64,000 nucleotides of DNA from Ramlibacter agri. GTDB taxonomy: Bacteria; Pseudomonadota; Gammaproteobacteria; Burkholderiales; Burkholderiaceae_C. The notes below the pieces were generated by a model. It ran no database searches and was not told where the DNA came from. It saw nothing but the letters and a program-made list of their open reading frames with translations. The DNA lies in contig NZ_JABBFX010000001.1 in the NCBI RefSeq assembly GCF_012927085.1, positions 3,286,001-3,350,000 on the forward strand, read 5' to 3'. Shown piece after piece: positions 8,111 through 17,756 of the stretch; the first letter of the stretch is position 1, and every line of letters begins with the position of its first letter. The position numbers and the translations under genes are program-made.

Positions 8111-9094
8111 TCAGTCGACGGCCAGGACGACGTTGCCGGCGGCCTGGCCGCTCTCCACCATCTCATGGGCCTGGGCGATCTGGTCGAGAGTGAGCCGCGC
8201 AGCGATGTTGTGCTGCAAGGCGCCGCGTGCAAGCATCCGGGTAAGCGTCGCGATCGCGCGCTCGCGGTCTGCAGCAGCGAGGTTGTAGACGATGAAGAAC
8301 TTCAGCTGCAGGTTCTTCGCGATCAGCGGATAGAAGGGGAGTTGCAACTGCCCGCTGCTGCCGTACACCACGCACTCGCCGCCCGTACGCAGCATCTCCA
8401 GGTCGGCGCCCGCATTGGCGGCCATGTCCAGCTCGATGATGCGATCAACGCCACGACCCCCAGTGAGTTCGGCAACGCGAGCCGCCAACGGCTCGCTCTT
8501 GTACGACACCACCGCATCGGCGCCGGCCTCGCGCGCCAGCGCCGCTTTCGCCGGCGTGCTGGCGGACGTGAGAACGCGAGCGGCGCCGAGCAGGCTGGCG
8601 AACTGCACCGCGTAATGCCCCACGGCCCCGGCCCCACCCGCAACGAACACCGTCTTGCCGGCGACGCCCCCGTCCATCAACACCGCATGCGGGGCCGTCA
8701 GCGCGGGAATCCCCAGGCACGCACCGGCTTCGCCACTCACGCCTTCAGGAAGGACCACAGCCTGCGCCTGCGGCAAACAAACCCACTGGCAAGCCGTGCC
8801 ATGTGCCCGGCCCCAGGCCGCATTCCAGATCCACACCCGCTCTCCCATGCGCGTCGACGGAACGCCAGGACCGACCGCGTCAATCACGCCGGAGCCATCG
8901 CTATGCGGGATCACCCGCGGAAACGGCATCTCCTTGCTGCGCAAGCCCATCCGCGACTTCACGTCCGAGGGGTTGACGCCCGACCACTGCACGCGCACGC
9001 GCACTTCGCCCGGCCCAGGCTGCGGCTGGGGCAGGTCGGCCACTTGGAGAACTTCGCGCGCAGGGCCGACGCGCTCGTAGAAGGCGGCTTTCAT
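8111..9094 (-). CDS. Zinc-independent NADPH:quinone reductase (QOR/MDR family)
   Basis: A 327-residue medium-chain reductase. It has the GroES-like start MKAAFYERVGPAREVLQV, GEVRVRVQWSGVNPSDVK, and the Rossmann motif VFVAGGAGAVGHYAVQFASL. The zinc-binding cysteines of alcohol dehydrogenases are absent, which marks the quinone-oxidoreductase branch. It probably reduces quinones or enones with NADPH in the cytoplasm. The gene stands alone: it is convergent with the hydratase and divergent from the MYG1-like gene with a 35 bp gap. Confidence 0.88.
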   Translation of the reverse strand: MKAAFYERVGPAREVLQVADLPQPQPGPGEVRVRVQWSGVNPSDVKSRMGLRSKEMPFPRVIPHSDGSGVIDAVGPGVPSTRMGERVWIWNAAWGRAHGTACQWVCLPQAQAVVLPEGVSGEAGACLGIPALTAPHAVLMDGGVAGKTVFVAGGAGAVGHYAVQFASLLGAARVLTSASTPAKAALAREAGADAVVSYKSEPLAARVAELTGGRGVDRIIELDMAANAGADLEMLRTGGECVVYGSSGQLQLPFYPLIAKNLQLKFFIVYNLAAADRERAIATLTRMLARGALQHNIAARLTLDQIAQAHEMVESGQAAGNVVLAVD

Positions 9095-9129
9095 GGCGGG
9101 CAGTTTAGTGCGGCGGCACAATCCATGCG

Positions 9130-10101
9130 ATGACGAAACTGATTGCCACCCACAGCGGCAGCTTCCACGCCGACGACGTTTTCGGCGTCGCGGTGCTGGC
9201 CGCCATGTTCCCCGACAACCGCATCGTGCGCACCCGCGACGCCGGCGAGATCGCCAAAGCCGATTTCGCGGTCGACGTCGGCGGCAGCTGGGACGCCGCG
9301 CAAGGCCGCTTCGACCACCACCAGCGCGGCTTCGACGGCGCACGGGTCGACGCCCAGGGCGCGCGCGCCGAAGGCTACGCCAGCGCGGGCCTGGTCTGGC
9401 GTGAATACGGTCGCGACTATGTGCGCCAGGTCGCGCAAGGCATGGGCCGCGAATTGAGCGAGGCCGAAGCGAAGCAGGTCGCCGGCGACGTCGACACCTC
9501 GCTGGTCCGCTACCTCGACCTGGTCGACACCGGCGCCGCCAACGTGGCGCCCGGCGTCTTCGGCCTCTCCAGCCAGGTCGCGCTCCTGAACAGCAACTGG
9601 CTGGAGGAGCAGGACCTGGACGCGGTGGCGCAGGCCTCCCTGCAACTGCAGCGCTTCGATGAAGCGCGGGCGATGGTGCGGCGCCACCTGGACCGCTTCG
9701 TGCTGAAGACCATCGGCCAGCTGCTGGCCGCCGACAAGGTGCGGCAGGCGCCGCGCCTGTTCGACGACCGCGTGCTGGTGCTGGAAGACGGCGGCATGCC
9801 GTGGACCCGCGTGGTGGTCGACGAGATGCCGCAGGTGCTGCTGGTTGCCTACCCGGATTCGGAAGGCGGCCGCTGGCAGGTGCGCACCGTGCCCAAGGAG
9901 CAGGCCTCCTTCGACTCGCGGCTGGACTTGCCCGAAGCCTGGGCCGGCCTGCGCGATGCGGAGCTGGCGGCGGCCAGCGGCGTCCCCGACGCCGCCTTCT
10001 GCCACCTGAACCTGTTCATCGCCGTCGCCCGCAGCAAGCCGGGCGCGCTGCGGCTGGCGGAGCTCGCCCTGGCTACGCCGCCCTCAACTGGCGCGGCTTG
10101 A
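9130..10101 (+). CDS. MYG1 family protein (DHH-like metal-dependent phosphoesterase/exonuclease)
   Basis: A 323-residue UPF0160/MYG1 protein. The opening IATHSGSFHADDVFGVA supplies the HSG..HADD metal-binding motif, and FDHHQRGFD supplies the DHH-like motif. VDTGAANVAPGVFGL and the C-terminal SFDSRLDLPEAWAGLRD..FCHLNLFIA segment are also family features. Eukaryotic MYG1 is a 3'-5' RNA exonuclease; the bacterial role is not settled. No ribosome site is evident before the ATG at 9130. Its 3' end overlaps the convergent BKACE gene by 29 bp. Confidence 0.87.
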   Translation: MTKLIATHSGSFHADDVFGVAVLAAMFPDNRIVRTRDAGEIAKADFAVDVGGSWDAAQGRFDHHQRGFDGARVDAQGARAEGYASAGLVWREYGRDYVRQVAQGMGRELSEAEAKQVAGDVDTSLVRYLDLVDTGAANVAPGVFGLSSQVALLNSNWLEEQDLDAVAQASLQLQRFDEARAMVRRHLDRFVLKTIGQLLAADKVRQAPRLFDDRVLVLEDGGMPWTRVVVDEMPQVLLVAYPDSEGGRWQVRTVPKEQASFDSRLDLPEAWAGLRDAELAAASGVPDAAFCHLNLFIAVARSKPGALRLAELALATPPSTGAA

Positions 10102-11119
10102 GGCTGGGCGCGAAGCCGTTGCGGGCCAGCGTCTCCTCGGCGCTCGCGTAGAACTCGCCGATGCGGTAGATGCGGCGCGCTTCCGCGCCGTCCGCCACTT
10201 CGCGCGAGCACTCGCGGGCGATGCGCACCAGCTGCTCGATCTGCTTGATGCTGCCCAGCTTGGCCTTGCGGTCCTGCGTCCAGATGTTGTCCTCGATGCC
10301 GCAGCGCACGTGCAGGCCCAGCGCGATCGCCATCATGTTGACCGGCAGCACGTTGAGCATCGAAGTCTCCAGCGTCAGCACGGCGCCGTCCGGCGTGGCG
10401 CGCACGAAGTTGGCCAGGTTGTAGAGGTTCGGCTGGTCGAAGCCGCCGCCGATGGCCACCCAGGTCAGGACGAGCGGCACGTTGGCCACGCCGCGGCGCA
10501 TCATGCGTTCCACCGTCTCCAGCTGCGTGATGTTGGCCAGCTGGAAGTGCGTCTGGATGCCGTTGGCGCTCAGGCGGCGGATGTGTTCCTCCACCCAGGC
10601 CGGGCCGGCCGGGATGGTCATCTCGCGGTAGGCGTGCAGGCCCGCCGGCGTGCCCAGGCTGGTGCCTTCCACGTCGCGCGGCAGCATCTGCTCCACCACG
10701 TTCATCTGGTTGGTGTTGATCGCGATGGTTACCTGGTCGGGCGCGGGCAGCAGTTCGGCCAGCAGGTGGCGCGTGTCGTCCGACAGCCATTTCGCTACCT
10801 CGCCTTCGTTCTCGGGCGCGAAGCTGATGGAGCCGCCTACCTGCAGGATCATCTTCGGCACGCGGTTGCGGATGCCATCCAGCAGCTCGTTGAAGCGCGA
10901 CAGGCGCTTGGAGCCGTGGCCGTTGGGTTCGCGCACGTGCACGTGCAGCACGGTGGCGCCGGCGTTGTAGCAGTCCACCGCCTTCTGCACCTGGTCCTTC
11001 ATGCTGACCGCGATGTCTTCGGGGAAATCCTCGGGCATCCATTCGGGGCCGTAGGGCGCCGCGGTGATGACCAGCTTTTCCTGGTTCTCGGGATAGAGGG
11101 AGCCGTCCTGGAAGTTCAT
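10073..11119 (-). CDS. BKACE family beta-keto acid cleavage enzyme (DUF849)
   Basis: A 348-residue TIM-barrel enzyme of the 3-keto-5-aminohexanoate cleavage family. The metal-binding HVHVRE motif follows a long AVDCYNAGATVL segment, and the C-terminal VRCGIEDNIW contains the conserved R.G.ED residues. The family joins a beta-keto acid with acetyl-CoA to give acetoacetate and a new CoA ester; substrate varies with pocket residues. It lies 27 bp downstream of a TauD-like dioxygenase in an apparent two-gene operon, so the two may degrade one compound in sequence. Confidence 0.9.
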   Translation of the reverse strand: MNFQDGSLYPENQEKLVITAAPYGPEWMPEDFPEDIAVSMKDQVQKAVDCYNAGATVLHVHVREPNGHGSKRLSRFNELLDGIRNRVPKMILQVGGSISFAPENEGEVAKWLSDDTRHLLAELLPAPDQVTIAINTNQMNVVEQMLPRDVEGTSLGTPAGLHAYREMTIPAGPAWVEEHIRRLSANGIQTHFQLANITQLETVERMMRRGVANVPLVLTWVAIGGGFDQPNLYNLANFVRATPDGAVLTLETSMLNVLPVNMMAIALGLHVRCGIEDNIWTQDRKAKLGSIKQIEQLVRIARECSREVADGAEARRIYRIGEFYASAEETLARNGFAPSLKPRQLRAA

Positions 11120-11146
11120 GGTGTCGTCCTCGTCGAAAAGAAGTGC

Positions 11147-12061
11147 TCAGAAGGGCAGGTCGCCCACGATCCCGGCGCGTTCCATCTTGCGATGGCAGGG
11201 CGGGTAGTCCATCACGGCGTAGTGCTGGGTGGAGCGGTTGTCCCACATCGCCACGTCGCCCGGCTGCCAGCGCCAGCGCACCTGGTACTCGGGAATCGCG
11301 GCCTGGTTCACCAGGTACTGCAGCAGCGCCGAAGCGCCCTGGGTGTAGTCCTGGCCATAGCGCACGTTGGCGGCGGTGTGGAAGTTGGTGAAATGCGTGG
11401 TGAAGGCGTTGACGAACAGCGCCTTCTCGCCGGTCTCCGGGTGCGTGCGCACCACCGGATGCTCGGGGTCGGGGAACTGCGCCTTCAGCGCCAGCCGCTT
11501 CTCGATCGGCATGGCCGCGCCGAAAGTGGCTTCGATGCTGTGGCGGGCGCGCAGGCCGGCGATCTGTTCCTTGACGTGAGGCGGCAGCTTCTCGTAGGCC
11601 AGCGCCATGTTGGCCCACATCGTGTCGCCGCCCACCGGCGGGCACTGCACGCAATGCAGCACGCAGCCCATGGGCGGCTTCTCGCGCCAGGTGGCGTCGG
11701 TGTGCCACGCGTTCTCGTAGCGGTCGTTGGGCGTGTCGGGCGACTTGTAGATGCGCACCAGGCCCGGATGCTCCGGGTCGCTGCCGGCCACCGGATGGTC
11801 TTCCAGTTCGCCGAAGTGGCGGGCGAAGGCCACGTGCTCGGCGCGGGCCAGCTGCTGCCCGCGGAAGAACAGCACCTTGTGCTGCAACAGCAGCCGGTGC
11901 AGGGCCGCCAGCAGGGCAGGGTCGCGCGAGGCGGCGCCGATCTGCACGTTGCCGACGACGGCGCCGATGGCGCAGGTGAGCGGCTCGACGCTCAGCGATT
12001 GCAGCCGCGACTGGGCCGCGATGGTTGCCGGCGCGCCGGCTGCGAGTGGCGTGATGGCCAT
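11147..12061 (-). CDS. TauD/TfdA family 2-oxoglutarate-dependent dioxygenase
   Basis: A 304-residue Fe(II)/2-oxoglutarate enzyme. The iron triad is seen as the HTD motif in ENAWHTDATW and the distal histidine in MWDNRSTQHYAVMDY; an arginine in CHRKMERA probably binds 2-oxoglutarate. Relatives hydroxylate taurine, 2,4-D and other sulfonates or ethers, often cleaving them. It is the first gene of an operon with the BKACE enzyme. A GAGGAG-type ribosome site precedes the ATG. The substrate cannot be named. Confidence 0.9.
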   Translation of the reverse strand: MAITPLAAGAPATIAAQSRLQSLSVEPLTCAIGAVVGNVQIGAASRDPALLAALHRLLLQHKVLFFRGQQLARAEHVAFARHFGELEDHPVAGSDPEHPGLVRIYKSPDTPNDRYENAWHTDATWREKPPMGCVLHCVQCPPVGGDTMWANMALAYEKLPPHVKEQIAGLRARHSIEATFGAAMPIEKRLALKAQFPDPEHPVVRTHPETGEKALFVNAFTTHFTNFHTAANVRYGQDYTQGASALLQYLVNQAAIPEYQVRWRWQPGDVAMWDNRSTQHYAVMDYPPCHRKMERAGIVGDLPF

Positions 12062-12114
12062 GGGTTCTCCTCCTGAAAGTGCATGAAGCGTAGGAAGAGG
12101 ACCCAGGGTCCTTC

Positions 12115-12131
12115 CCCCCCGGTCCGGGGGG
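12115..12131. repeat. Perfect G/C-only inverted repeat
   Basis: The sequence CCCCCCGGTCCGGGGGG has an 8-bp stem around a single T. It lies between the end of the chemoreceptor gene and the start of the TauD gene. No U-tract follows on either strand, so a standard terminator is unlikely; it may separate the two units by RNA structure or be a protein site. Confidence 0.4.
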
Positions 12132-12154
12132 TGATGGACGGAGCTTGATTTACA

Positions 12155-13825
12155 TCAGAATTCGCGCCACTCGGTGCCGGCGTTCGCTCCGGCCAGCGCC
12201 GGGCGCGCCTGCAACAGCGCTGGCGCGCGCTGCGGGGTGGCGATGGCGAGCTCGTGCTGCTCGCCCAGGCGGAAGCGGCCCACCTGCTGCAGCAGCGATT
12301 GCGCTTCGCCCTTCATGGACTCGGTCGCCGCGGCGGCTTCCTCCACCAGCGAGGCGTTCTGCTGCACCACCTGGTCCATCTGCGTCACCGCGGTGTTGAT
12401 CTGCTCGATGCCGCTACTCTGTTCCTGGCTGGCGGCGGCGATTTCCGCCACCAGCTGGCTGACGCGCGAGACCGAGTCCACGATGTCCTGCATCTTGCTG
12501 CCGGCCACGGCCACCTGGCCGGAGCCCGCATTCACCTGGGCCACGGAGTCGACGATCAGGCCCTTGATCTCGCGCGCGGCCTGCGCGGAGCGCTGCGCCA
12601 GCGTGCGCACTTCCGCCGCGACCACGGCGAAGCCGCGGCCCTGCTCGCCGGCACGCGCTGCTTCCACCGCGGCGTTCAGCGCGAGGATGTTGGTCTGGAA
12701 GGCGATGCCGTCGATGACGCCGATGATGTCGGCGATCTTCTTCGAAGACGAGGAGATGCCTTCCATGGTGGCCACCACCTGGCCGACGGCGAGGCCGCCT
12801 TCGCGGGCCACGGACGCGGCGCTGGCGGCCAGGTCCTTGGCCAGGCGCGCGTTGTCGGCGTTCTGGCCGACGGTGGAGGTCATTTCCTCCATCGAGCTCG
12901 CCGTTTCCTGCAGCGTGCTGGCCTGTTCCTCGGTGCGCTGCGACAGGTCGGCGTTGCCCTGGGCGATCTGCACGCTGGTCTCGGCGACGCTGCGCGCGCC
13001 CTGCGCGACTTCCTGCACCAGCTCGCGCAAGCGCGTGCTCATGTCCGCCAGCGCGTGCAACAGCTGCGCCATCTCGTCGCGGCCGGTGACGGTGAGGCGC
13101 ACGGTGAGGTCGCCGTCGGCGACGCGGCGGGCCGCTTTCACGGCCTGCTCGATCGGGCCGGTGATGGAACGGGCGATCAACCACGAGGCCAGCAGCGCGA
13201 GCAGCACGCCCAGCGCGCAGAAGCCGGCCAGCACCTGGCGGCCGCTGCGGGCGCTCTCGGCGGCGGCCGCGGCGTCGCGCTCCACCTCGGTGGTGTAGTA
13301 GTCGCGCAGCGCTTCCAGCGAGGCGAGGTAGGCGTCCTGCGCCGGCACCATCAGCTGCTCCAACACGGTGTTTGCGCCGGTCTCGTCGCCGCTTTCCTTC
13401 TTCGCGGCGACCTGCTTGCGGGCCTTCAGGAACAGGTCGCGCTTTTCGGCGGCGACCTTCAGCAGCGCCTGGGCCTGCGGCGTGTCGACGATCTTCTCCA
13501 CTTCCTGCTGCAGCTCGTTGATGCGCTTGGTGCCGGCTTCCAGCTGCGGCAACAGCATCTGGTTGAGGCCGGGGTCCTGGCTGCGCGTCACCACCAGCCG
13601 CCGCACCAGGCTGGTCCGCGACTGCGACAGCCATTCGCCCACCACGCGTTCCACGCGCAGGTTGACGGTCGCCATCTCGCTGGTGCGTTCGTCCAGCTGC
13701 GCCAGGCGCCAGGCGCCCAGCACGGCCATCGTGACCAGCAGCACGATCAGCGCGCCGAAAGCGGCGGCCAGCCGCGTCTTGACGCTGACCCGGTGGAGCA
13801 GCGTCCCTTGTTCATCGAATCCCAC
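12155..13825 (-). CDS. Methyl-accepting chemotaxis protein
   Basis: A 556-residue class I receptor. A short cytoplasmic lead is followed by TM1 (about residues 18-40), a helical periplasmic 4HB-type domain, TM2 (about 195-217), a HAMP domain and the signalling domain. The tip carries GIAFQTNILALNAAVEAARA and GRGFAVVAAEVRTLAQRS. The protein ends in EWREF, fitting the xWxxF pentapeptide that tethers CheR/CheB. The ligand is unknown; no che genes are adjacent. Confidence 0.93.
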   Translation of the reverse strand: MGFDEQGTLLHRVSVKTRLAAAFGALIVLLVTMAVLGAWRLAQLDERTSEMATVNLRVERVVGEWLSQSRTSLVRRLVVTRSQDPGLNQMLLPQLEAGTKRINELQQEVEKIVDTPQAQALLKVAAEKRDLFLKARKQVAAKKESGDETGANTVLEQLMVPAQDAYLASLEALRDYYTTEVERDAAAAAESARSGRQVLAGFCALGVLLALLASWLIARSITGPIEQAVKAARRVADGDLTVRLTVTGRDEMAQLLHALADMSTRLRELVQEVAQGARSVAETSVQIAQGNADLSQRTEEQASTLQETASSMEEMTSTVGQNADNARLAKDLAASAASVAREGGLAVGQVVATMEGISSSSKKIADIIGVIDGIAFQTNILALNAAVEAARAGEQGRGFAVVAAEVRTLAQRSAQAAREIKGLIVDSVAQVNAGSGQVAVAGSKMQDIVDSVSRVSQLVAEIAAASQEQSSGIEQINTAVTQMDQVVQQNASLVEEAAAATESMKGEAQSLLQQVGRFRLGEQHELAIATPQRAPALLQARPALAGANAGTEWREF

Positions 13826-13973
13826 GACTCATCCCTCCGGCGTAGCGCGTAGTCGCTCGCCTGTTGTGTTTCGTATTACACCGGCTACCGCGCGTGCGCG
13901 CGGGCGGCGGGGCGGGACGATACCACTGCCGGCCGGTGACTTCCTGTCAAGGCGTTTACCGGCGGTGGACGGC

Positions 13974-14699
13974 TCAGCCCGGCACGAACATGTAGCCGGC
14001 GTTGCGCACCGTGCGGATCACGCGGGGCTCGCCATCGGGGTCCGGCTCCACCTTGCGGCGCAGGCGGCCGATGCGGATGTCCACCGAGCGGTCGAAGGGT
14101 TCCCACTCGCGGTTGCGGGTCTTCATCAGCAGCTGGTCGCGCGAGAGCACCCGGTTGGGATTGGCGACGAAGGCGGCCAGCAGCTCGTATTCCATAGCGG
14201 TGAGGTTCACCTCCGCGCCGCCCAGGTCGAACATGCGGTGCGACTCCAGGTCCAGTTCGCAGCGGCCGACGCGGCAGCGGCGCGCCGTGGCCGGCGGCTC
14301 CGGCGCGGGCTCGCCGGGGGCCGGCCGCGCCTGCAGCCGGCGCAACAGGCTCTTGATGCGCGCCAGCAGTTCGCGCAGGTCGAAGGGCTTGGCGATGTAG
14401 TCGTCGGCGCCCACCTCGAGCCCCACCACGCGGTCGACGACGTCGCCGGAGGCGGTGACCATGATGACGCCGACGTCGTGGTGTTCGCGCAGGTAGCGCG
14501 CCAGCACCAGGCCGTCCTCGCCGGGCAGCCGCACGTCCAGCAGCACGGCGTGCGGCCGCTCGCGCGCGAGCTCCTCGCGCATCTGCGCGCCGTTGCCGGC
14601 CTCGGCCACGGCGAAGCCATGGCCTTCCAGGTAGTCGCGCAGCAGCGAACGCACGGAGGGATCGTCGTCCACCACCAGCAGACGCGCGCGTGCGTTCAT
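13974..14699 (-). CDS. OmpR-family response regulator
   Basis: A 241-residue regulator. The receiver domain starts LLVVDDDPSVRSLL, with the phospho-acceptor D55 in VLLDVRLPGEDG and the conserved lysine in YIAKPFDLREL. A proline/alanine-rich linker near residues 125-140 leads to a winged-helix trans_reg_C domain (LTAMEYELLAAFVANPNRVL, VDIRIGRLRRKVEPDP). It lies 52 bp downstream of the hybrid kinase gene on the same strand and is probably its partner. Confidence 0.92.
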   Translation of the reverse strand: MNARARLLVVDDDPSVRSLLRDYLEGHGFAVAEAGNGAQMREELARERPHAVLLDVRLPGEDGLVLARYLREHHDVGVIMVTASGDVVDRVVGLEVGADDYIAKPFDLRELLARIKSLLRRLQARPAPGEPAPEPPATARRCRVGRCELDLESHRMFDLGGAEVNLTAMEYELLAAFVANPNRVLSRDQLLMKTRNREWEPFDRSVDIRIGRLRRKVEPDPDGEPRVIRTVRNAGYMFVPG

Positions 14700-14751
14700 G
14701 CCCGGAATTCTGCGCTTTCGCCCCGGTGCTGGCGAGTCCCGAAACGGCGGG

Positions 14752-17667
14752 TTACGCCGCCGGGCCGCGCGCGAGCAGCTCGCCCAGCAGCGGCCGCAGC
14801 ACATAGCAGTCCACCGGCTTGCGCAGCAGGGTGTGGACGCCGCTGGCAGCCAGTTCCTCGTCGCTGATCGCCAGCGCATTGCCGGTGTACATCAGCACTG
14901 GCAGGCCTGGCCGCTGCCGGTGCGCATGCCGCGCCAGGGCCAGGCCGGTCATGCCGGGCATGGTGTGGTCGGTGAGCAGCAGCGCGAAGGCTTCGCCGGG
15001 CGCTTCCAGGCGGCGCGCCGCGGCGAGCGCGTCGTGTTCTGGCACCACTTCCAGGCCCCAGCTGCGCATCAGGTCCTGCATGAAGCGGTTGACAAAGGGC
15101 TCGTCCTCCACCAGCAGCACGCGCCCGCGCAAGGGCGGCAGCGTGGCGGCGGCCGCGCGTGCGGCTGCGGGGCCGGCGGCGTCGTCGGCCTCTCCGGTCG
15201 CGGGCAGCAGCACGCGGAAGCTGGACCCCCCGCCGGGCGCCGTCGCCACCAGGACGTGGCCGCCATGGTCATGCACGATGCCATGCACCATGGCCAGGCC
15301 CATGCCGGTGCCGCGGCCGCTGTCCTTGGTGGTGAAGAAGGGCTCGAACATGCGGTCCACCACGTCGGGCGACATGCCGCGGCCATCGTCCGCCACTTCG
15401 AAGGCCACCCAGCGCTGGCCTTCCACGCGGGCGCCGCAGGACGCGCAGTGGCCGAAGGCGGCGGCATGGAAGGTCCGCAGGCGGATCGTGCCCTGTTCGC
15501 CGATCGCATCGCGGGCGTTCAGGCACAGGTTCAGCAGCACCTGCTCGAACTGCACCGGGTCGGCGAGCACCGGCGCCTCGGCGGCCAGCTCGCTTTCGAC
15601 GACGATCGAGGAGGGCAGGTTGGGGCGCAGCAGCTGCAGGGCTTCGCCCGCCACCTGCGAGGCCGCCAGCAGCTTGCGCTCGCCGCGCCGCGGGCGCGAG
15701 AAAGCCAGCAGCTGCGCGACATGCTCGCGCGCGCGTTCCGCGGCCAGCTGCGCCTGGTCCAGGTCGTGGCCCAGGCGCGCGTCGCCCGCGTGTTCCTGCG
15801 CCATCGCGAGGTAACCCAGGACGCTGGTCAGCAGGTTGTTGAAGTCGTGCGCCAGGCCGCCGGTGAGCTGGCCGATGGCTTCCATCTTCTGCGCCTGCCG
15901 CAGCTGCCGCTCCAGTTCGCTGCGCTTGTGTTCGGCCGCGACCCGCTCGGTGATGTCGCGGCCCATGTACAGCACGTGCGGCTGGCCGCGATGCGTGATC
16001 GGCACGCCGCGCAGTTCCAGCTCGCGCCGGCGGCCGTCGCGGTGGGACAGCTGCGTCTCCAGGCGGATGGTGGCGCCGGCCAGGGCTTCCTCGTGCAGCC
16101 GGCGGATCTTCTCGCGCACCTCCGGCGGGTTGGCGATGACGCGCGCCACGCCCAGCACCTCCGAGCGCGTGAGGCCGGTCCAGGCCTGGTAGGTGTCGTT
16201 GACGTCGACGATGCTGAAATCCGCGGCCCGCAGCACCATGGCGTCGAGCGAGGCATTGAAGATCGAGCGGTATTGTTCCTCGCTGCGTTGCAACTCGCGC
16301 TCGCGCTGGCGCCGCTCGCTGATGTCGCGCACCACGGCCAGCGCGTGCGGCCGCCCCTGGTGCGAGAAGGGCAGCACGCGCAGGTCGGCCTCGAAGCTGC
16401 TGCCGTCGGGGCGCAGCACCGTGGTCTCCAGGTGCGTCGCCTGGCCGGCCAGCGCGCGCCGCACCCATTCGAGGCGCTCGCGCACGTAGGTTTCGGGCAT
16501 GCTGCGCGGGAAGCTGTGGCCGACGACCTCGTCGCGGCCGTAGCCATACAGGGCGAGCGCGGCCGGGTTGGCGTCGACCACCCGCAGGTCCTCGTTCCAC
16601 AGGAACAGGCCGTCGACGGCGCTCTCGAAGATGGCGCGATACTGCGCCTCGCGCTGGCGCAGGCCCTCCAGCGCCTGCTTCTGCGCTTCGCCGGCGCGCA
16701 GCCGCTCCACCTCGGCCGCCGCGCGCACCGCGAAGATCTTGAGCGTGGACTTGACGCGGTCCAGGTGGGCCAGCGGCTGGCGCGACGCCACCGAGACGAT
16801 GCCCAGCGGCGTGCCATCGAGCCCCACCAGCGGATGGCCGGCGTAGCTGTCGCTGCCCAGCTCGCGCAGGTCCAGGTCGGCGGGGAACAGGGCCTGCACG
16901 CCGGACGGATAGGCCCGGAAGGAATGGCCGAGCACGGTGGCGCAGGGCGAGCCGGCCAGCGGATAGCGGATGTCCTGCAGCACCTTGCCGCCGCAATACA
17001 GGGCCAGCATGCGCATGGCGCCCGGCTGCGCGGGCTCGGGCTGCGCGATGAAGGCGACGTCCACCTGCAGGATGCTGGCCAGCAGGCGCACGAGTTCGTC
17101 GAACACCGAGCCGCTGCGCGACTCCGACACCGCCAGGGCCACGGCACGCAGCGTCTCGCCGGTGCGGGCGCGCTCGATCTCGGCCGCCGCGCGGGCGCCG
17201 ACCAGCGCCAGCATCGCCTCGATGCAGGCGGCCGCGCGCAGCGGCACGGGCTGGCGGTCCATGGCGACCAGCAGGCCCAGCGCTTCGCCGCAGCTGTCGG
17301 TGAGCGGCAGCACGGCGACCGCATCCATGCGCTCGCGCGCGAACAGCGAACGCGGTGGCAGCTGCGGCAGCGCGCCAGCAGCCGCGAACTGGTAACCGGA
17401 CGGAAAAGTCGGCAGGCCGGCGAGTGCCTTGCAAGGCAGGTGGAAGTTGGGCTGGCTGCGGCCGTCCAGGCTGACGGCCAGCGTGCGCAGCGTGCGGCGC
17501 GCATCCAGGGCCGGCACGGCCAGCAGGACCAGCGGCATGGCCAGCGCCGCGGCGAGCTCGTGCACGAGCACGGCCAGCAGGTCCGGCCCCGTCGCGCGCG
17601 CGGTGGACAAGGCCAGCCGGGCCAGCGCGTCCGCCGGTGGCCGGTCCTGGTCCGTGCGCGTGCTCAT
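14752..17667 (-). CDS. Hybrid sensor histidine kinase (GAF-GAF-PAS-PAS-HisKA-HATPase-REC)
   Basis: A 971-residue protein with no clear membrane segment, so probably cytoplasmic. Two GAF-like regions (about 20-330) precede two PAS domains (YRAIFESAVDGLFLWNEDLR and YRSIFNASLDAMVLRAADF). The kinase core has H607 in GGLAHDFNNLL, an N-box (LNLCLNARDAI) and the glycine-rich GRGTGMGLAMVHGIV. A C-terminal receiver has D900 in LLLTDHTMPGM. A CASC motif sits within the ATPase domain, common in this kinase group but too few cysteines for a zinc ribbon. The signal is unknown; the downstream OmpR-type gene is the likely output. Confidence 0.92.
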   Translation of the reverse strand: MSTRTDQDRPPADALARLALSTARATGPDLLAVLVHELAAALAMPLVLLAVPALDARRTLRTLAVSLDGRSQPNFHLPCKALAGLPTFPSGYQFAAAGALPQLPPRSLFARERMDAVAVLPLTDSCGEALGLLVAMDRQPVPLRAAACIEAMLALVGARAAAEIERARTGETLRAVALAVSESRSGSVFDELVRLLASILQVDVAFIAQPEPAQPGAMRMLALYCGGKVLQDIRYPLAGSPCATVLGHSFRAYPSGVQALFPADLDLRELGSDSYAGHPLVGLDGTPLGIVSVASRQPLAHLDRVKSTLKIFAVRAAAEVERLRAGEAQKQALEGLRQREAQYRAIFESAVDGLFLWNEDLRVVDANPAALALYGYGRDEVVGHSFPRSMPETYVRERLEWVRRALAGQATHLETTVLRPDGSSFEADLRVLPFSHQGRPHALAVVRDISERRQRERELQRSEEQYRSIFNASLDAMVLRAADFSIVDVNDTYQAWTGLTRSEVLGVARVIANPPEVREKIRRLHEEALAGATIRLETQLSHRDGRRRELELRGVPITHRGQPHVLYMGRDITERVAAEHKRSELERQLRQAQKMEAIGQLTGGLAHDFNNLLTSVLGYLAMAQEHAGDARLGHDLDQAQLAAERAREHVAQLLAFSRPRRGERKLLAASQVAGEALQLLRPNLPSSIVVESELAAEAPVLADPVQFEQVLLNLCLNARDAIGEQGTIRLRTFHAAAFGHCASCGARVEGQRWVAFEVADDGRGMSPDVVDRMFEPFFTTKDSGRGTGMGLAMVHGIVHDHGGHVLVATAPGGGSSFRVLLPATGEADDAAGPAAARAAAATLPPLRGRVLLVEDEPFVNRFMQDLMRSWGLEVVPEHDALAAARRLEAPGEAFALLLTDHTMPGMTGLALARHAHRQRPGLPVLMYTGNALAISDEELAASGVHTLLRKPVDCYVLRPLLGELLARGPAA

Positions 17668-17710
17668 GGCTTCAGTCTAGGAGACGCTGGCGGCAACGCG
17701 GCGGGAATTT

Positions 17711-17729
17711 CCGCCCGGTTACCGGGCGG
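17711..17729. repeat. Perfect inverted repeat between kinase and DUF4148 genes
   Basis: CCGCCCGGT, a single T, then ACCGGGCGG. It is 27 bp past the DUF4148 stop and upstream of the kinase start. The minus-strand transcript continues AAATTCC, not a U-tract, so it is at best a weak terminator; an operator for the kinase promoter is also possible. Confidence 0.4.
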
Positions 17730-17756
17730 ATACACCGCGGTTGCTTTTCGCGCCCG

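Noticed and set aside
12115..12131. The C6G2-T-C2G6 inverted repeat as a Rho-independent terminator.
   Set aside because: It has no U-tract on either strand; it is kept only as a repeat.
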